From: Rhypophila decipiens
Lineage: Eukaryota > Ascomycota > Sordariomycetes > Sordariales > Naviculisporaceae
Reading direction: 5' to 3'
Assembly: GCA_033297075.1 (NCBI GenBank)
Contig: MU858051.1
Span: 186,001-250,000, forward strand
DNA length: 64,000 nucleotides
The number at the start of each line of letters is the position of its first letter. The first letter of the stretch is position 1. Below the pieces are notes generated by a model. It ran no database searches. It saw only the letters and a program-made list of their open reading frames with translations, and was not told the origin of the DNA. This document shows, piece by piece, positions 23,101 to 32,215 of this stretch. Made by a program: the position numbers and the translations under genes.

Positions 23101-26100
23101 TACAGCGTCGGGGCCGAGTATGAAGACGACAGTGCATTGGAACAGAAACGTGTAGACCTGATCCATTCAGCTGCTACGGTGCTGAAAAAGTCCAACCTCA
23201 TCAAGTATGATGAGAAAACTGGCAAGCTGCAGGCCACCGAGCTTGGACGCATTGCTTCTCATTACTACATCACCCATGGCTCCATGGATATCTACAACCG
23301 TTTGATCCAGCCCTCCATCACTGATATTGAGCTCTTCCGGGTATTTGCGCAAAGCGCCGAGTTCAAGTACATCCCGGTGCGCCAGGAAGAGAAGCTCGAG
23401 TTGGCCAAACTGCTCGCCAAAGTGCCCATTCCTGTCAAGGAAAGCATCGAGGAGCCCACGGCCAAGATCAATGTCCTTCTCCAGGCGTACATCTCCCGCC
23501 TGAAGCTTGATGGACTGGCCCTCATGGCCGACATGGTCTACGTCACGCAGTCCGCTGGTCGGATTCTCCGCGCCATCTTCGAGATCACGATCAAGAAGGG
23601 CTGGGCTTCTGTCGCCAAGCTTGCGCTCAACATGTGCAAGATGGCTGAGAAGCGAATGTGGCCAACCATGTCGCCACTGCGACAATTCCCAAGCTGCCCT
23701 GCTGAGATCGTGAGGAAGACTGAGCGGATAGATGTTCCCTTCGAGAAGTACTTTGACCTTGACCCTCCCCGCATGGGTGAGCTGCTCGGGCTGCCAAAGG
23801 CTGGTAGAACGGTCTGCAACCTGGTGGCCAAGTTTCCCCGTGTAGACCTATCAGCGCAGGTTCAGCCCATGACGCGGTCTATGCTTCGTGTTGAGCTCGT
23901 CATCACGCCGATCTTTGAGTGGGATCTCGAGCTCCACGGACAAGCGGAGAGCTTCTGGATTGTCGTGGAGGATTGTGATGGTGAAGATATTCTCTTCCAC
24001 GATCAGTTCATACTCCGAAAGGACTATGCCGAGGCCGAGTCCAAGGAGCACGTGGTCGAGTTCACGGTGCCCGTCACCGAACCCATGCCGCCCAACTATT
24101 TCATCTCGCTGATTTCTGACCGATGGATGCATTCCGAGACGCGGCTCGCCGTCTCTTTCAGAAACTTGTTCCTGCCCGAGAAGTTTCAACCCCACACCGA
24201 GTTGTTGGACCTCCAGCCACTCCCGGTCTCGGACCTGAAAGCGAGGGACTTTGCCGCGCTCTACCCGGATTGGCAACAATTCAACAAGATTCAGACTCAG
24301 ACGTTCAACGCGTTATATACGACCGACAACAATGTTCTCGTTGCGTCACCGACCGGTAGTGGAAAGACTGTCTGCGCCGAGTTCGCGTTGCTCCGCCATT
24401 GGTCAAAGAGCGACCCGGGACGGGCTGTCTACATTGCGCCATTCCAGGAACTGGTTGACATTCGCTTCCAAGACTGGCAGCAGCGGCTTAGGCACCTTCG
24501 CGGCGGCAAGGATATTGTCAAGCTCACAGGAGAAACGACGAGCGATCTCAAGCTCCTGGAGAAGGGTGATCTCATCCTCGCCACACCATCTCAGTGGGAT
24601 GTCTTGTCTCGCCAGTGGAAGAGGAGGAAGAACGTGCAAAGCGTCGAGCTCTTTATTGCCGACGAGCTCCACCTCCTGGGCGGCCAGATGGGCTACATTT
24701 ACGAAATCATTGTCTCGCGCATGCACTATATCCGGATGCAACTCGAGATGCCACTGAGGATGGTTGGTCTCAGCGTTTCGTTGGCCAATGCCCGCGACGT
24801 GGGCGACTGGATTGACTGCAAGAAGCACGACGTTTACAACTTCAGCCCTCATGTGCGGCCTGTGCCCTTGGAACTCCACATCCAGTCGTATACTATTCCG
24901 CATTTCCCTTCGCTGATGCTCGCAATGGCCAAGCCGACTTACCTTGCCGTCACACAAATGTCTCCTGACCAGCCAGCCCTCATTTTTGTGCCCAGCCGAA
25001 AACAGACCAGAGCAACGGCAAGAGACATCCTCATGGCCTGTGTGGCTGACGATGATGAAGACCGCTTCCTTCATGTTGAAGTCGCCCAGATCCAGAAACT
25101 ACTGGAGCGTGTCGAAGAAGAGGCGCTGGCTGAGGCGCTCTCCCATGGTGTGGGCTACTACCACGAGGCCCTGAGCAACAGTGACAAGCGCATTGTTAAG
25201 CATCTTTACAACAACGGCGCTATCCAGGTCTTGATTGCCTCTCGAGATGTCTGCTGGGAGCTTGATTGCACTGCGCACCTTGTGATTGTGATGGGAACCC
25301 AGTTCTTCGAGGGCAGAGAGCACCGCTACGTGGATTACCCCCTGGCCGAAGTGCTGCAGATGTATGGAAAGGCGACGCAGCCATCCAGGAACGGGCGAGG
25401 ATGCGGTGTGTTGATGGTTCCTGCAGTCAAGCGCGAGTATTACAAGAAGTTCCTCAACGAAGCCCTCCCGGTCGAATCACATCTGCACAACTTCCTCCAC
25501 GATGCCTTCGTCGCCGAGGTCAGCACCAAGATGATTGAATCGGGCGAGGACGCCATCAACTGGATGACCTTCACCTACTTCTACCGCCGCCTGGTGGCCA
25601 ATCCAAGCTACTACGCCCTCAAGGACAAGAGTGATGAAGCGCTGAGCCAGTACCTCTCGGACATGGTCGAGACAACACTGACGGAGCTCGCCGAGTCCAA
25701 GATCATCGAGTTCGACGAAGATGATGGCTCCGTCTCTCCGCTCAACGCTGCCATGATTGCGGCCTACTACAACATCTCGTACATCACCATGCAGACTTTC
25801 CTGCTCTCTCTGACTGCAAGGACGAAGCTCAAGGGCATCTTGGAAATCGTCACTTCGGCCACTGAATTTGAAAACATCCAAATCAGGAGACACGAGGAAC
25901 CCATCCTCCGACGCATCTACGGCAACGTGCCGGTCAAGATGGCCGAGCCCGTCTTTGACTCGGCACACTTCAAGGCCTTTGTGCTGATCCAGGCCCACTT
26001 CTCTCGGATGAATCTGCCAATTGATCTGGCCAAGGATCAGGAGGTTATCCTGACCAAGGTGCTCAGCCTTCTCAGTGCCTGCGTCGACATTCTTTCCTCG

Positions 26101-26778
26101 GAGGGTCACCTGAACGCCATCAATGCGATGGAGATGTCGCAGATGGTGGTGCAAGCCATGTGGGATCGCGATTCGCCGCTCAAGCAGATCCCCAACTTTA
26201 CGCCCGAGGTGGTCAAGGTGGCCAACAAGTACGGCATTACCAGCGTCTTCAATTTTATGGAGAAGATGGACCCGAGCGAGAACCCAGACTACGCTTCGCT
26301 TGTCAGGGACCTGGGGCTGTCGCAAGAGCAACTGGTACAGGCGGCCAACTTTACGAACAACAAGTACCCAGACGTCTCGCTCGAGTTTGAGGTAGAGGAT
26401 AAGGACAATATCCGGGCGGGTGAGCCGGCCTACCTCAAGATCAGCATCGAGAGAGAAGTGGACGAGGACGAGGAGGAGGAATTCGACCCGACAGTGTCGG
26501 CTCCGTTCTACCCGGCCAAGAAGACGGAGAATTGGTGGCTGGTTGTGGGCGACGAGAAGTCCAAGATGTTGCTGGCCATCAAGCGGGTCACGATTGCCAA
26601 CAAGCCGTTGAACACGAAACTGGAGTTTACTGTGCCCAAGCCGGGCGACTATGAGCTCAAGTTGATGCTCATGAGCGACAGCTATGTCGGAGTCGACCAG
26701 GACCCGTCCTTTGAGGTGAAGGTGGCCGAGGGGATGGATGTTGACAGCGATGAGGAGGACGAGGAAGAGGACGAGTGA
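20137..26778 (+). CDS. brr2: BRR2-type U5 snRNP helicase (2213 aa), intronless
   Basis: One uninterrupted frame of 2213 residues, close to the usual Brr2 length of about 2,130-2,180. The N-terminal region (about 1-470) contains a PWI-like part and very acidic stretches. Two Ski2-like helicase cassettes follow, each with RecA domains, winged helix and Sec63 module. The first is canonical: APTGSGKT (about 554-561), DEIH (666-669), GLSATLPNY and QMLGRAGRPQFD. The second keeps SPTGSGKT (about 1402-1409) and DELH (1509-1512) but has GLSVSLAN in place of the SAT motif and QMYGKATQPSRN in place of motif VI. This is the known split in the family, where the first cassette is the active unwinding enzyme and the second a regulatory pseudo-cassette. 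Brr2 unwinds U4/U6 during spliceosome activation. The C-terminus is highly acidic. Confidence 0.96.
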   Translation: MADHHRDVSQYKYSAMSNLVLQADRRFVTRRTDEATGDPESLAGKLSIKDMGSRVARDSAPKQKKSAMPAIERGSFQDGADVLQRERKKTDTIARGGGLLSGADAMIEGIRYRPRTQPTRDAFNLILTIVAEHLGDVAHDAVRSATDVVLEYLKDDDMKDFDKKKEIDDLLGESMSAKQFNELVNLGKKLTDYDAQDEDEEMVQAEEDGDEEIDGRQGVAVNFENDEDDDGLLDVVRDESSEGEDEDDEQDDPELQESALGGEAGKDRDEEEIDVLEGETMVLDSAPEGTKNKDQDQNFIPARDIDAFWLQRLIGKVYPDAHTQHDKTLSALKILSGEPDEPGGEEKQLRDIENDLMELFDYEHHEIVQKLIANREKVVWLTRLARAETKEQRDSIEREIASEGLGWILDELSGKAKEDQRRPKIEVKMDIDPSTFAAEANKKPQQSDGQLVGGLKPKKVINLENLVFDQGNHLMTNPKVKLPNGSTKRTFKGYEEIHVPPPKKRNDPSDASVAVSDMPEWAQPPFSTTKTLNKIQSQCYPTAFQSDGNMLVCAPTGSGKTNVAMLTILREIGKHRNEAGEIDLDAFKIVYIAPLKALVQEQVGNFGKRLEPFGIKVSELTGDRQLTKQQIAETQIIVTTPEKWDVITRKATDMSYTNLVRLIIIDEIHLLHDDRGPVLESIVSRTIRKTEQTGEPVRIVGLSATLPNYRDVASFLRIDNETGLFHFDGSYRPCPLRQEFIGVTERKAIKQLKTMNDIVYNKVLEHVGTNRNQMLVFVHSRKETAKTAKYVRDKALELDTINQILKHDAGTREVLSEAAGAVTNTELKDILPYGFGIHHAGMSRADRTDVEDLFAAGHIQVLVCTATLAWGVNLPAHTVIIKGTQVYSPEKGSWVELSPQDVLQMLGRAGRPQFDTYGEGIIITTQGEIPYYLSLLNQQLPIESQFVSKLVDNLNAEIVLGNVRTRDEGVEWLGYTYLFVRMLRSPGLYSVGAEYEDDSALEQKRVDLIHSAATVLKKSNLIKYDEKTGKLQATELGRIASHYYITHGSMDIYNRLIQPSITDIELFRVFAQSAEFKYIPVRQEEKLELAKLLAKVPIPVKESIEEPTAKINVLLQAYISRLKLDGLALMADMVYVTQSAGRILRAIFEITIKKGWASVAKLALNMCKMAEKRMWPTMSPLRQFPSCPAEIVRKTERIDVPFEKYFDLDPPRMGELLGLPKAGRTVCNLVAKFPRVDLSAQVQPMTRSMLRVELVITPIFEWDLELHGQAESFWIVVEDCDGEDILFHDQFILRKDYAEAESKEHVVEFTVPVTEPMPPNYFISLISDRWMHSETRLAVSFRNLFLPEKFQPHTELLDLQPLPVSDLKARDFAALYPDWQQFNKIQTQTFNALYTTDNNVLVASPTGSGKTVCAEFALLRHWSKSDPGRAVYIAPFQELVDIRFQDWQQRLRHLRGGKDIVKLTGETTSDLKLLEKGDLILATPSQWDVLSRQWKRRKNVQSVELFIADELHLLGGQMGYIYEIIVSRMHYIRMQLEMPLRMVGLSVSLANARDVGDWIDCKKHDVYNFSPHVRPVPLELHIQSYTIPHFPSLMLAMAKPTYLAVTQMSPDQPALIFVPSRKQTRATARDILMACVADDDEDRFLHVEVAQIQKLLERVEEEALAEALSHGVGYYHEALSNSDKRIVKHLYNNGAIQVLIASRDVCWELDCTAHLVIVMGTQFFEGREHRYVDYPLAEVLQMYGKATQPSRNGRGCGVLMVPAVKREYYKKFLNEALPVESHLHNFLHDAFVAEVSTKMIESGEDAINWMTFTYFYRRLVANPSYYALKDKSDEALSQYLSDMVETTLTELAESKIIEFDEDDGSVSPLNAAMIAAYYNISYITMQTFLLSLTARTKLKGILEIVTSATEFENIQIRRHEEPILRRIYGNVPVKMAEPVFDSAHFKAFVLIQAHFSRMNLPIDLAKDQEVILTKVLSLLSACVDILSSEGHLNAINAMEMSQMVVQAMWDRDSPLKQIPNFTPEVVKVANKYGITSVFNFMEKMDPSENPDYASLVRDLGLSQEQLVQAANFTNNKYPDVSLEFEVEDKDNIRAGEPAYLKISIEREVDEDEEEEFDPTVSAPFYPAKKTENWWLVVGDEKSKMLLAIKRVTIANKPLNTKLEFTVPKPGDYELKLMLMSDSYVGVDQDPSFEVKVAEGMDVDSDEEDEEEDE

Positions 26779-28144
26779 GGAAGTTTGTTTAAAGAAATGA
26801 CATGGAAGCGCTGTGTATTGTTAATGGAGGCCTTGTTATTATATGGACGGTATGTACTATAACCCACACAAAAGCGGACAGAGAATTACGGACTTTTCTT
26901 TTTTTTTGGTTTATTTGTGTTTTTCTTTTCGTTTTCTCGTCCTAGCGTCGGTGTGTTTGTGGACAACAGGCTGAAGTCGGTAGTTGTTGGGTGTGGGGTA
27001 TCCCATCGGCTTTGTTGTCATGTCGATGCCTGCCGTCCAAGGGATCATCGGGGTGGCTGGGATGATTCCGCCTCGGGCCACCCTCCGGCCCATGACAGGT
27101 CCGCGGAAGAGACAAGACCCCGAGACGCGATGGCGTCTTCAGGCCGAGAAGATGATGGTGATGAACTGTTGGTTATTGAGAGACGGATGATGGATGGATA
27201 GGGTCATTGAATGTTCGGTCAGGGGTCGAGGCTCTCGTCCCCAACATGGCAAACTTTGTGTGTGCCGGGAAGGGTTTCACGAGACGGAGCTATTGAGGGC
27301 AAAGAACAGGTTGGTTGACGGTTCGGATGTGTTGGTGGTGTTCCTGTATGTGCGGTGAGAGTCTGACGCATGCAACCGGGTCGAAGCCAGCCAGCCTCCT
27401 TTGGCCCCCTTTCCAGTCCCGTGGATAGCTACCTGCCTACGGAGGGCACTTTTTCATTGTCGTAGTTAAGATAATACTCGCAAATTCATAAAGAACATTA
27501 ACAGCCAAGCCCCTGACCGGCAGTGACATCTTCCACGGCCATCCACCGCATACTCGGTACGCCTGCCCAGTGCCAGTGCCCGCCTGGCCCGGGGCCGCTG
27601 CGATGGCTCGCTCGCTCCCTTGCCCAGACCAAAACATATATAGGACCACAGGAACCACACCGCGAAACAAGCATCCACTCACTCGCGCGGTCAGGCTACA
27701 GCTCCCACCCCAATGTTGACGCTCGGGCCACCTGGCCTGCAAATAATTTCCTCCTTTGGGTCGAGCGAATAACGTAGCTTGGAAAACTTCCAATCCCATC
27801 CATCATCTTTGTTGCCCCAAGCGCCAACCAACTCCAACAAAACCGCAACTCTTGCATTGCCGTCGCCTCCCCCATCATCCTTTTTGCTTTCAACTCGTGT
27901 TGCTCAACTGCTTCATCATCACAAACTTGCACGAGGTCCGCGCGCATCGCCAATCTGCGACATTGACGAATTCCACCTGCTCTATACGCGAAGAACGCGT
28001 CGTGTGCTGCTGCGTCCTGCAGTAACAAACGCCAACAACTCGCCTACCAGGGAAGGTCAAAAAAAAAAAATTCGATCGAAACACGCTTCTCGATCTGACA
28101 TCACCAACGCCACAACAGTCAAAACAGCCAAAACAAAAAAAAAG
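26779..28144. other. Intergenic region between BRR2 and the PWWP gene
   Basis: About 1.37 kb. Short open frames near 26984-27190 are not supported by any family. The part before the next gene (27780-28144) is C/A-rich, lacks an ATG that I can see, and has poly(A) runs at about 28058-28069 and 28133-28143, the second ending right before the start codon. It looks like a 5' leader. Confidence 0.5.
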
Positions 28145-30353
28145 ATGGCCGACGACAAGACTACCACCACCGCGCCCGCAGCCGAGGTTGTGTCGTCAAA
28201 AGTTGAGCGTAACGAGGAAAAGCCTGCTGCTGCCCCAGAGACTGGCGTGAAATCCGAAGAAGATTCAAAGGAGGACACGGCGACCCCTGCTTCTGAGCCA
28301 AAGAAGGAAGCTGACGCCGAGTCTGCGCCCGCGACTGCGCCAGCCGCCGCTTCAGTCAAGACAGAGGACAAAAAGGAACCCGAGACCCCAGCTGAAGGTA
28401 GGCACCACCTCCCTTTCCACCCATCGCATCACGGTTTCCTCTGTTCTACGTTGCGCAATTGTTGCTGCCATTGAACCCGAGCTGATCAATGTCCATTTTG
28501 TTCCTATAGCTATCGCCGAGAAGACGGCCGAGACGGTCGCTGACCAACCCGACGTGGAAATGACTGATGACGCCCCGGCGCCAGCAGCAGGCGCTGCGCA
28601 GACCGAAGCAGCGGATGCCACCGCGACGGATGCGCCGGCCTCTGCCACCACACCGGCAAACAAGAAGAGGAAATCAGTCGGTGGGCCCGAAGCCAAAGGA
28701 AAGAAGCTCAACAAGAAGCAATCCAAGGCGCGCATTTTACATCTCGACGCCAAGCCTGGCGACCACTATTTTGTCAAGCTAAAGGGCTTCCCCCAATGGC
28801 CCGTCATCATCTGCGACGAGGACATGCTGCCGCAGTCGCTCATCAAGAGCCGCCCAGTCACGGCGAAGCGTGCCGATGGCTCGTATCGTGAAGACTTTGC
28901 CGACGGCGGCAAAAAGGCCCATGAGAGGACCTTCCCCGTCATGTATCTGCACACCAACGAATTGTAAGTTTGCAGCAAACCCCTCACGTTGTGCGTCACG
29001 TGCCGGCATACAGCGAGCTCTAACACCATGTCTCTACAGCGGTTGGGTCCCCAACTCGGATCTGATTGAATTAGATCCCGCGACGGTCCTCGATGTCAAA
29101 CTTGACAAGATGAGGAAGGACCTCCAGGCGGCCCACAAGCTCGCCTCGGAGCACCACGACCTCGATTACTACAAGGAGGTGCTACAGGCTTACCAGGAGG
29201 AGCTCCTCGAGCAAGCCGAGGCAAAGGCTGCCAAAGCAGCAGCGAAGGCCGCTACCCCATCCAAGAAGAAGACCCAGGCAAACACCGACGAGGATGGCGA
29301 CGTCGACATGGCCGACGCCGACGACGCCGACGACACCGAGACGCCTGCCAAGGAGAAGAAGACAAAGAAGAGGAAGGCTGAGGAGAACATTGAGGTATTT
29401 CCTGGCTCTCGACGCTTTTCTCCAGATTGATACTGACTCTCGACAGACACCTGCCCGCTCTAATTCGGTTAAGAAGCGGTTGATCAAACTAACAACCAGC
29501 TCGACTCCCAAGACTACTAATGGAACGTCTTCAACGCCTAAGGCTGCGACTGATTCTAAGGCTCCTAAGAGCAAGACCAAGAAAGGGAAGGAGCCCAAGG
29601 TAGCCGAAGAGAAGAAAATCGAGAAGGCAACCACACCCGAAGAGCCAAAGCTCACCCCAGAGGATATTCATGGAAGGAAACAGGTAGGCAATTATCTCAT
29701 CTGCCAGGATGGGCAACAAACATACTGACCTGGTCTTTTCACTTAACAGAAAGAAGTCCTCTTCCTCCGACACAAGCTCCAAAAAGGGCTCCTTACCCGG
29801 GATCAAGAGCCCAAAGAAGAAGAGATGAAGGGCATGTCCGACTATGTCTCCAAGCTCGAGGCCTTCTCCGATCTCGAGGTTAGCATCATCCGGGCGACCA
29901 AGATCAACAAGGTGCTTAAGGCCATCTTGAAGCTTGAGAATATCCCCAAGGAGCAGGAGTTCAACTTCAAGTCGAGGTCACAGGTGTTACTGGACAAGTG
30001 GAACAAGCTGCTTGCTTCTGATAGCACACCGGCGCCTGCTGCTGCCGAGGCCAATGGCGTCAATGGTTCTGCCAAGGAGAAGGTCGCTCCTCGCCACAAG
30101 ACCAATGGCGTCAAGGATGAGGAGAAGTCGGCGGAACCAGAGAAGGTCGTCGCCGAGAAGGAAGAGGAGCCGTCCAAGGAGGCTAAGAAGGAGGAGGAGG
30201 TGGAGGAGGAGGTCAAGGCACCGAGCGACGAGGTAAGATTACGATTTCGCTTGCTAATTTTCCCCCCCCCCCTCGAAGTAAAGAAAATGGAAACTAATAC
30301 TTTGTTTTTTTTTCTAGGTCAAGACGGAAGCTGTCCAAGCAACAGAAGCCTAG
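28145..30353 (+). CDS. PWWP-domain chromatin protein with C-terminal LEDGF/TFIIS-N-like helical domain (605 aa)
   Basis: Six exons: 28145-28397, 28510-28963, 29040-29394, 29447-29683, 29750-30232 and 30318-30353. Intron 5 contains an 11-C run. The N-terminus (about 1-150) is low-complexity Ala/Glu/Thr. A basic stretch (KKRKSVGG) precedes the PWWP domain (about 166-240), which begins PGDHYFVKLKGFPQWPVIIC and closes with GWVPNSDLIEL. A Lys/Ala-rich coiled-coil linker with nuclear-localisation-like KKTKKRKAEE follows. Next is a compact helical domain (about 434-520; EVLFLRHKLQKGLL to SRSQVLLDKWNKLL), which resembles the integrase-binding/TFIIS N-terminal fold. The tail is charged. PWWP domains bind methylated histone tails, mainly H3K36me, on DNA. 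Fungal relatives include Pdp3-type subunits of histone-modifying complexes. Binding to H3K36me and a transcription-elongation link are inferred. Confidence 0.85.
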
Positions 30354-31111
30354 AAGAATCTGCCTTGGCATTCTCCCAGCTGGAACCAGCCTTGGCCTCC
30401 TCCAAGCTGGGGCTCGGACTGAGAGGGATATTCTCGTCTCTTTTTTTTGCTGTACATTTTTTTTTGGTTGGGTGGTGCGGAAGGTCTATCCTTTGTCATT
30501 ATGGTTTCCTTGTTCCCCCGTGGATGGAGAAGGATCAGCGAAGAACAGGAATAGTGATATCTGGTATTTGATATCTCTCTGGACCTTGGAGGCTTGCTTG
30601 CTTGCTTGTTTGCTTGTCTCACATTGAACAAATTGGCCGCGCGCAGAGAAGATGGATATCGATCGGGTTGGGCTTTGGGTTCTTTTTTTATCGCTTTTTT
30701 TTGTGTTTGTTTTCATTTACTCTACCCCTACCATCACCATCACCACCACCACAAGCAGCGTTGATTGAATATGACGTATACATTCTTGTTTTTTTTTCTT
30801 ACTTGGTCTTTCCTTTGCTTATTACTGAGTATTTCCATTGCTGGGGTTACCTTTTGCAATGGTAGATTGGGTTGTTGGCTGCGTGCTGGAGGTGACGAGG
30901 AATTGCGCGAAAAAAGAACTACCTACGATAGGTCTGGAAGAAGGAAGGAAGGAAGGAGAAGGAGCGGGTAACATCAGTCGTCACAGACAGACCCGGGAAT
31001 ATGCAAACATGGGAGGAAGGAAAGAATGAAAGGGAAAAAGAAAAATGTCGTTTCTTGTCTGGTCTGGTCTGGTCTGGGTATATCTATGCTTTCTTTTCGG
31101 TCGTTCTGGGG

Positions 31112-31114
<3 letters not shown>

Positions 31115-31180
<66 letters not shown>
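31115..31180 (+). repeat. (TC)33 microsatellite
   Basis: Perfect TC dinucleotide run of 66 nt, followed by TATCTC. It lies in non-coding DNA downstream of the PWWP gene. Confidence 0.97.
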
Positions 31181-31187
<7 letters not shown>

Positions 31188-31228
31188 TTTCTTTTAGTGA
31201 TTAGGTTTGTGCGATGTAAAATACAGGG

Positions 31229-31302
31229 TATTTCTTTTTTTTTCCTTTTTTTCTTTTTTTCTTTTTTTCTTTTTTCCTTTTTTCCTTTTTTCCTTGTTTC
31301 CT
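31229..31302 (+). repeat. T-rich polypyrimidine tract with CTTTTTT-type units
   Basis: Runs of 6-9 T separated by one or two C, giving a rough 7-8-nt period. Together with the preceding TC tract it makes a strongly strand-asymmetric (pyrimidine) segment of about 190 nt. Confidence 0.9.
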
Positions 31303-31450
31303 GTTTAATCTTGGTTTTTACTATACTTAGTTCTAGTACGGATAGGTATCTAGGCACATTATTATTGATTTCCGGTTTATGAAGATTCGATACCGTATCC
31401 AGGTTTATCTATGGGGGCTTGATATTCAGGCACCAGTCCTCACTTTCTCA

Positions 31451-31648
31451 AAGCATTTATTCTAGCTAGTTCAGGCCTTTATTCTGGTCCAGCAAGGCAT
31501 TTATTCTAGTCAGTCAACGCATTTATTCAACACAGTCAAGGTACTCATTCGAGCCAGGTAGGGCATCCATTCCACAAGAACAGTGCCTATATATAAGAAG
31601 ACTGGTGCCTGTATACGAGTGTAGTGGTGCCTGTATATTAAGCCCCTA
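31451..31648 (+). repeat. Nine-unit, 22-bp periodic array (two unit types)
   Basis: Six diverged 22-bp units (31451, 31473, 31495, 31517, 31539 and 31561) share an approximate AGGCATTTATTC core. They are followed in exact 22-bp register by three units of a second type (31583, 31605 and 31627), each starting GTGCCT(A/G)TATA. The total is 198 bp. There is no open reading frame across it. Confidence 0.75.
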
Positions 31649-32215
31649 TCTATAAGGATCAGAGAGATGAAAAGACGAAAAGATAATGACCAGTCACCTC
31701 ACAAATCTTCGACATTGCTGGCGTGCTAGCAATCTGTTACCAACCCTAACCCTGGTTCGGGACACCTGGGGTGAGCTGCGCTAACGCTGGGGCAATTCGC
31801 GCCAAGCCCCTGCAAACGCGTCTCACCAGCCAGGTCGCTCATTCACTCGCCCTGTCGTTCTGAAGCTGTTCAAACAAGGGTGAAATTTCACTTGGAATCC
31901 GTGCTGTTTTACCGCCTCTAGATTTGGGTATCTCATTCAGTCCTGGTTTGCAATAGATCTCTCTCATTTCAAATCTCGGCATTTGCATCGCTGGTCGTCC
32001 TTTCTTCTTCACTTCAGTCGTCCATCAGCGGGGATATTCCGATTTCCACCAGCCAGTCACGTCGTAAATATACCACATACAAATACAACGACTGACAAAA
32101 GTACAACGTTACGGACGGCAGCACTCCCATATCCGCTGTTCGTCAAATCTTATTTGGGTTGGTGGTGGTTCTTCCCTGGATTCGAGAATCAGAAGCAAGG
32201 AGAAAGCAAGGAAGC

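Larger units (their letters stand above)
30354..32215. other. Repeat-rich intergenic region between the PWWP gene and ORC3
   Basis: 1.86 kb with no supported gene. From left to right it holds GCTTGCTTGC units (about 30592-30615), a GAAGGAAGGAAGG run (about 30939-30960), TCTGG repeats (about 31057-31077), a (TC)33 tract, a T-rich polypyrimidine tract, a 22-bp periodic array, a short telomere-like ACCCTAACCC (about 31743-31752), and then the ORC3 promoter side. Confidence 0.6.

Noticed and set aside
26911..27201. Short overlapping frames after BRR2
   Set aside because: Fewer than 100 codons, no known family, and located where the BRR2 3' UTR is expected.
30974..31382. Open frames on both strands across the TC repeat
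   Set aside because: They translate to Leu-Ser or Glu-Arg dinucleotide repeats produced by the microsatellite.
31451..31648. CRISPR array
   Set aside because: The genome is eukaryotic, the units are contiguous and diverged, and there are no spacers between identical repeats.
31743..31752. Internal telomere repeat (ACCCTAACCC)
   Set aside because: Fewer than two TTAGGG units; too short to be more than chance, although such telo-boxes do occur in promoters.
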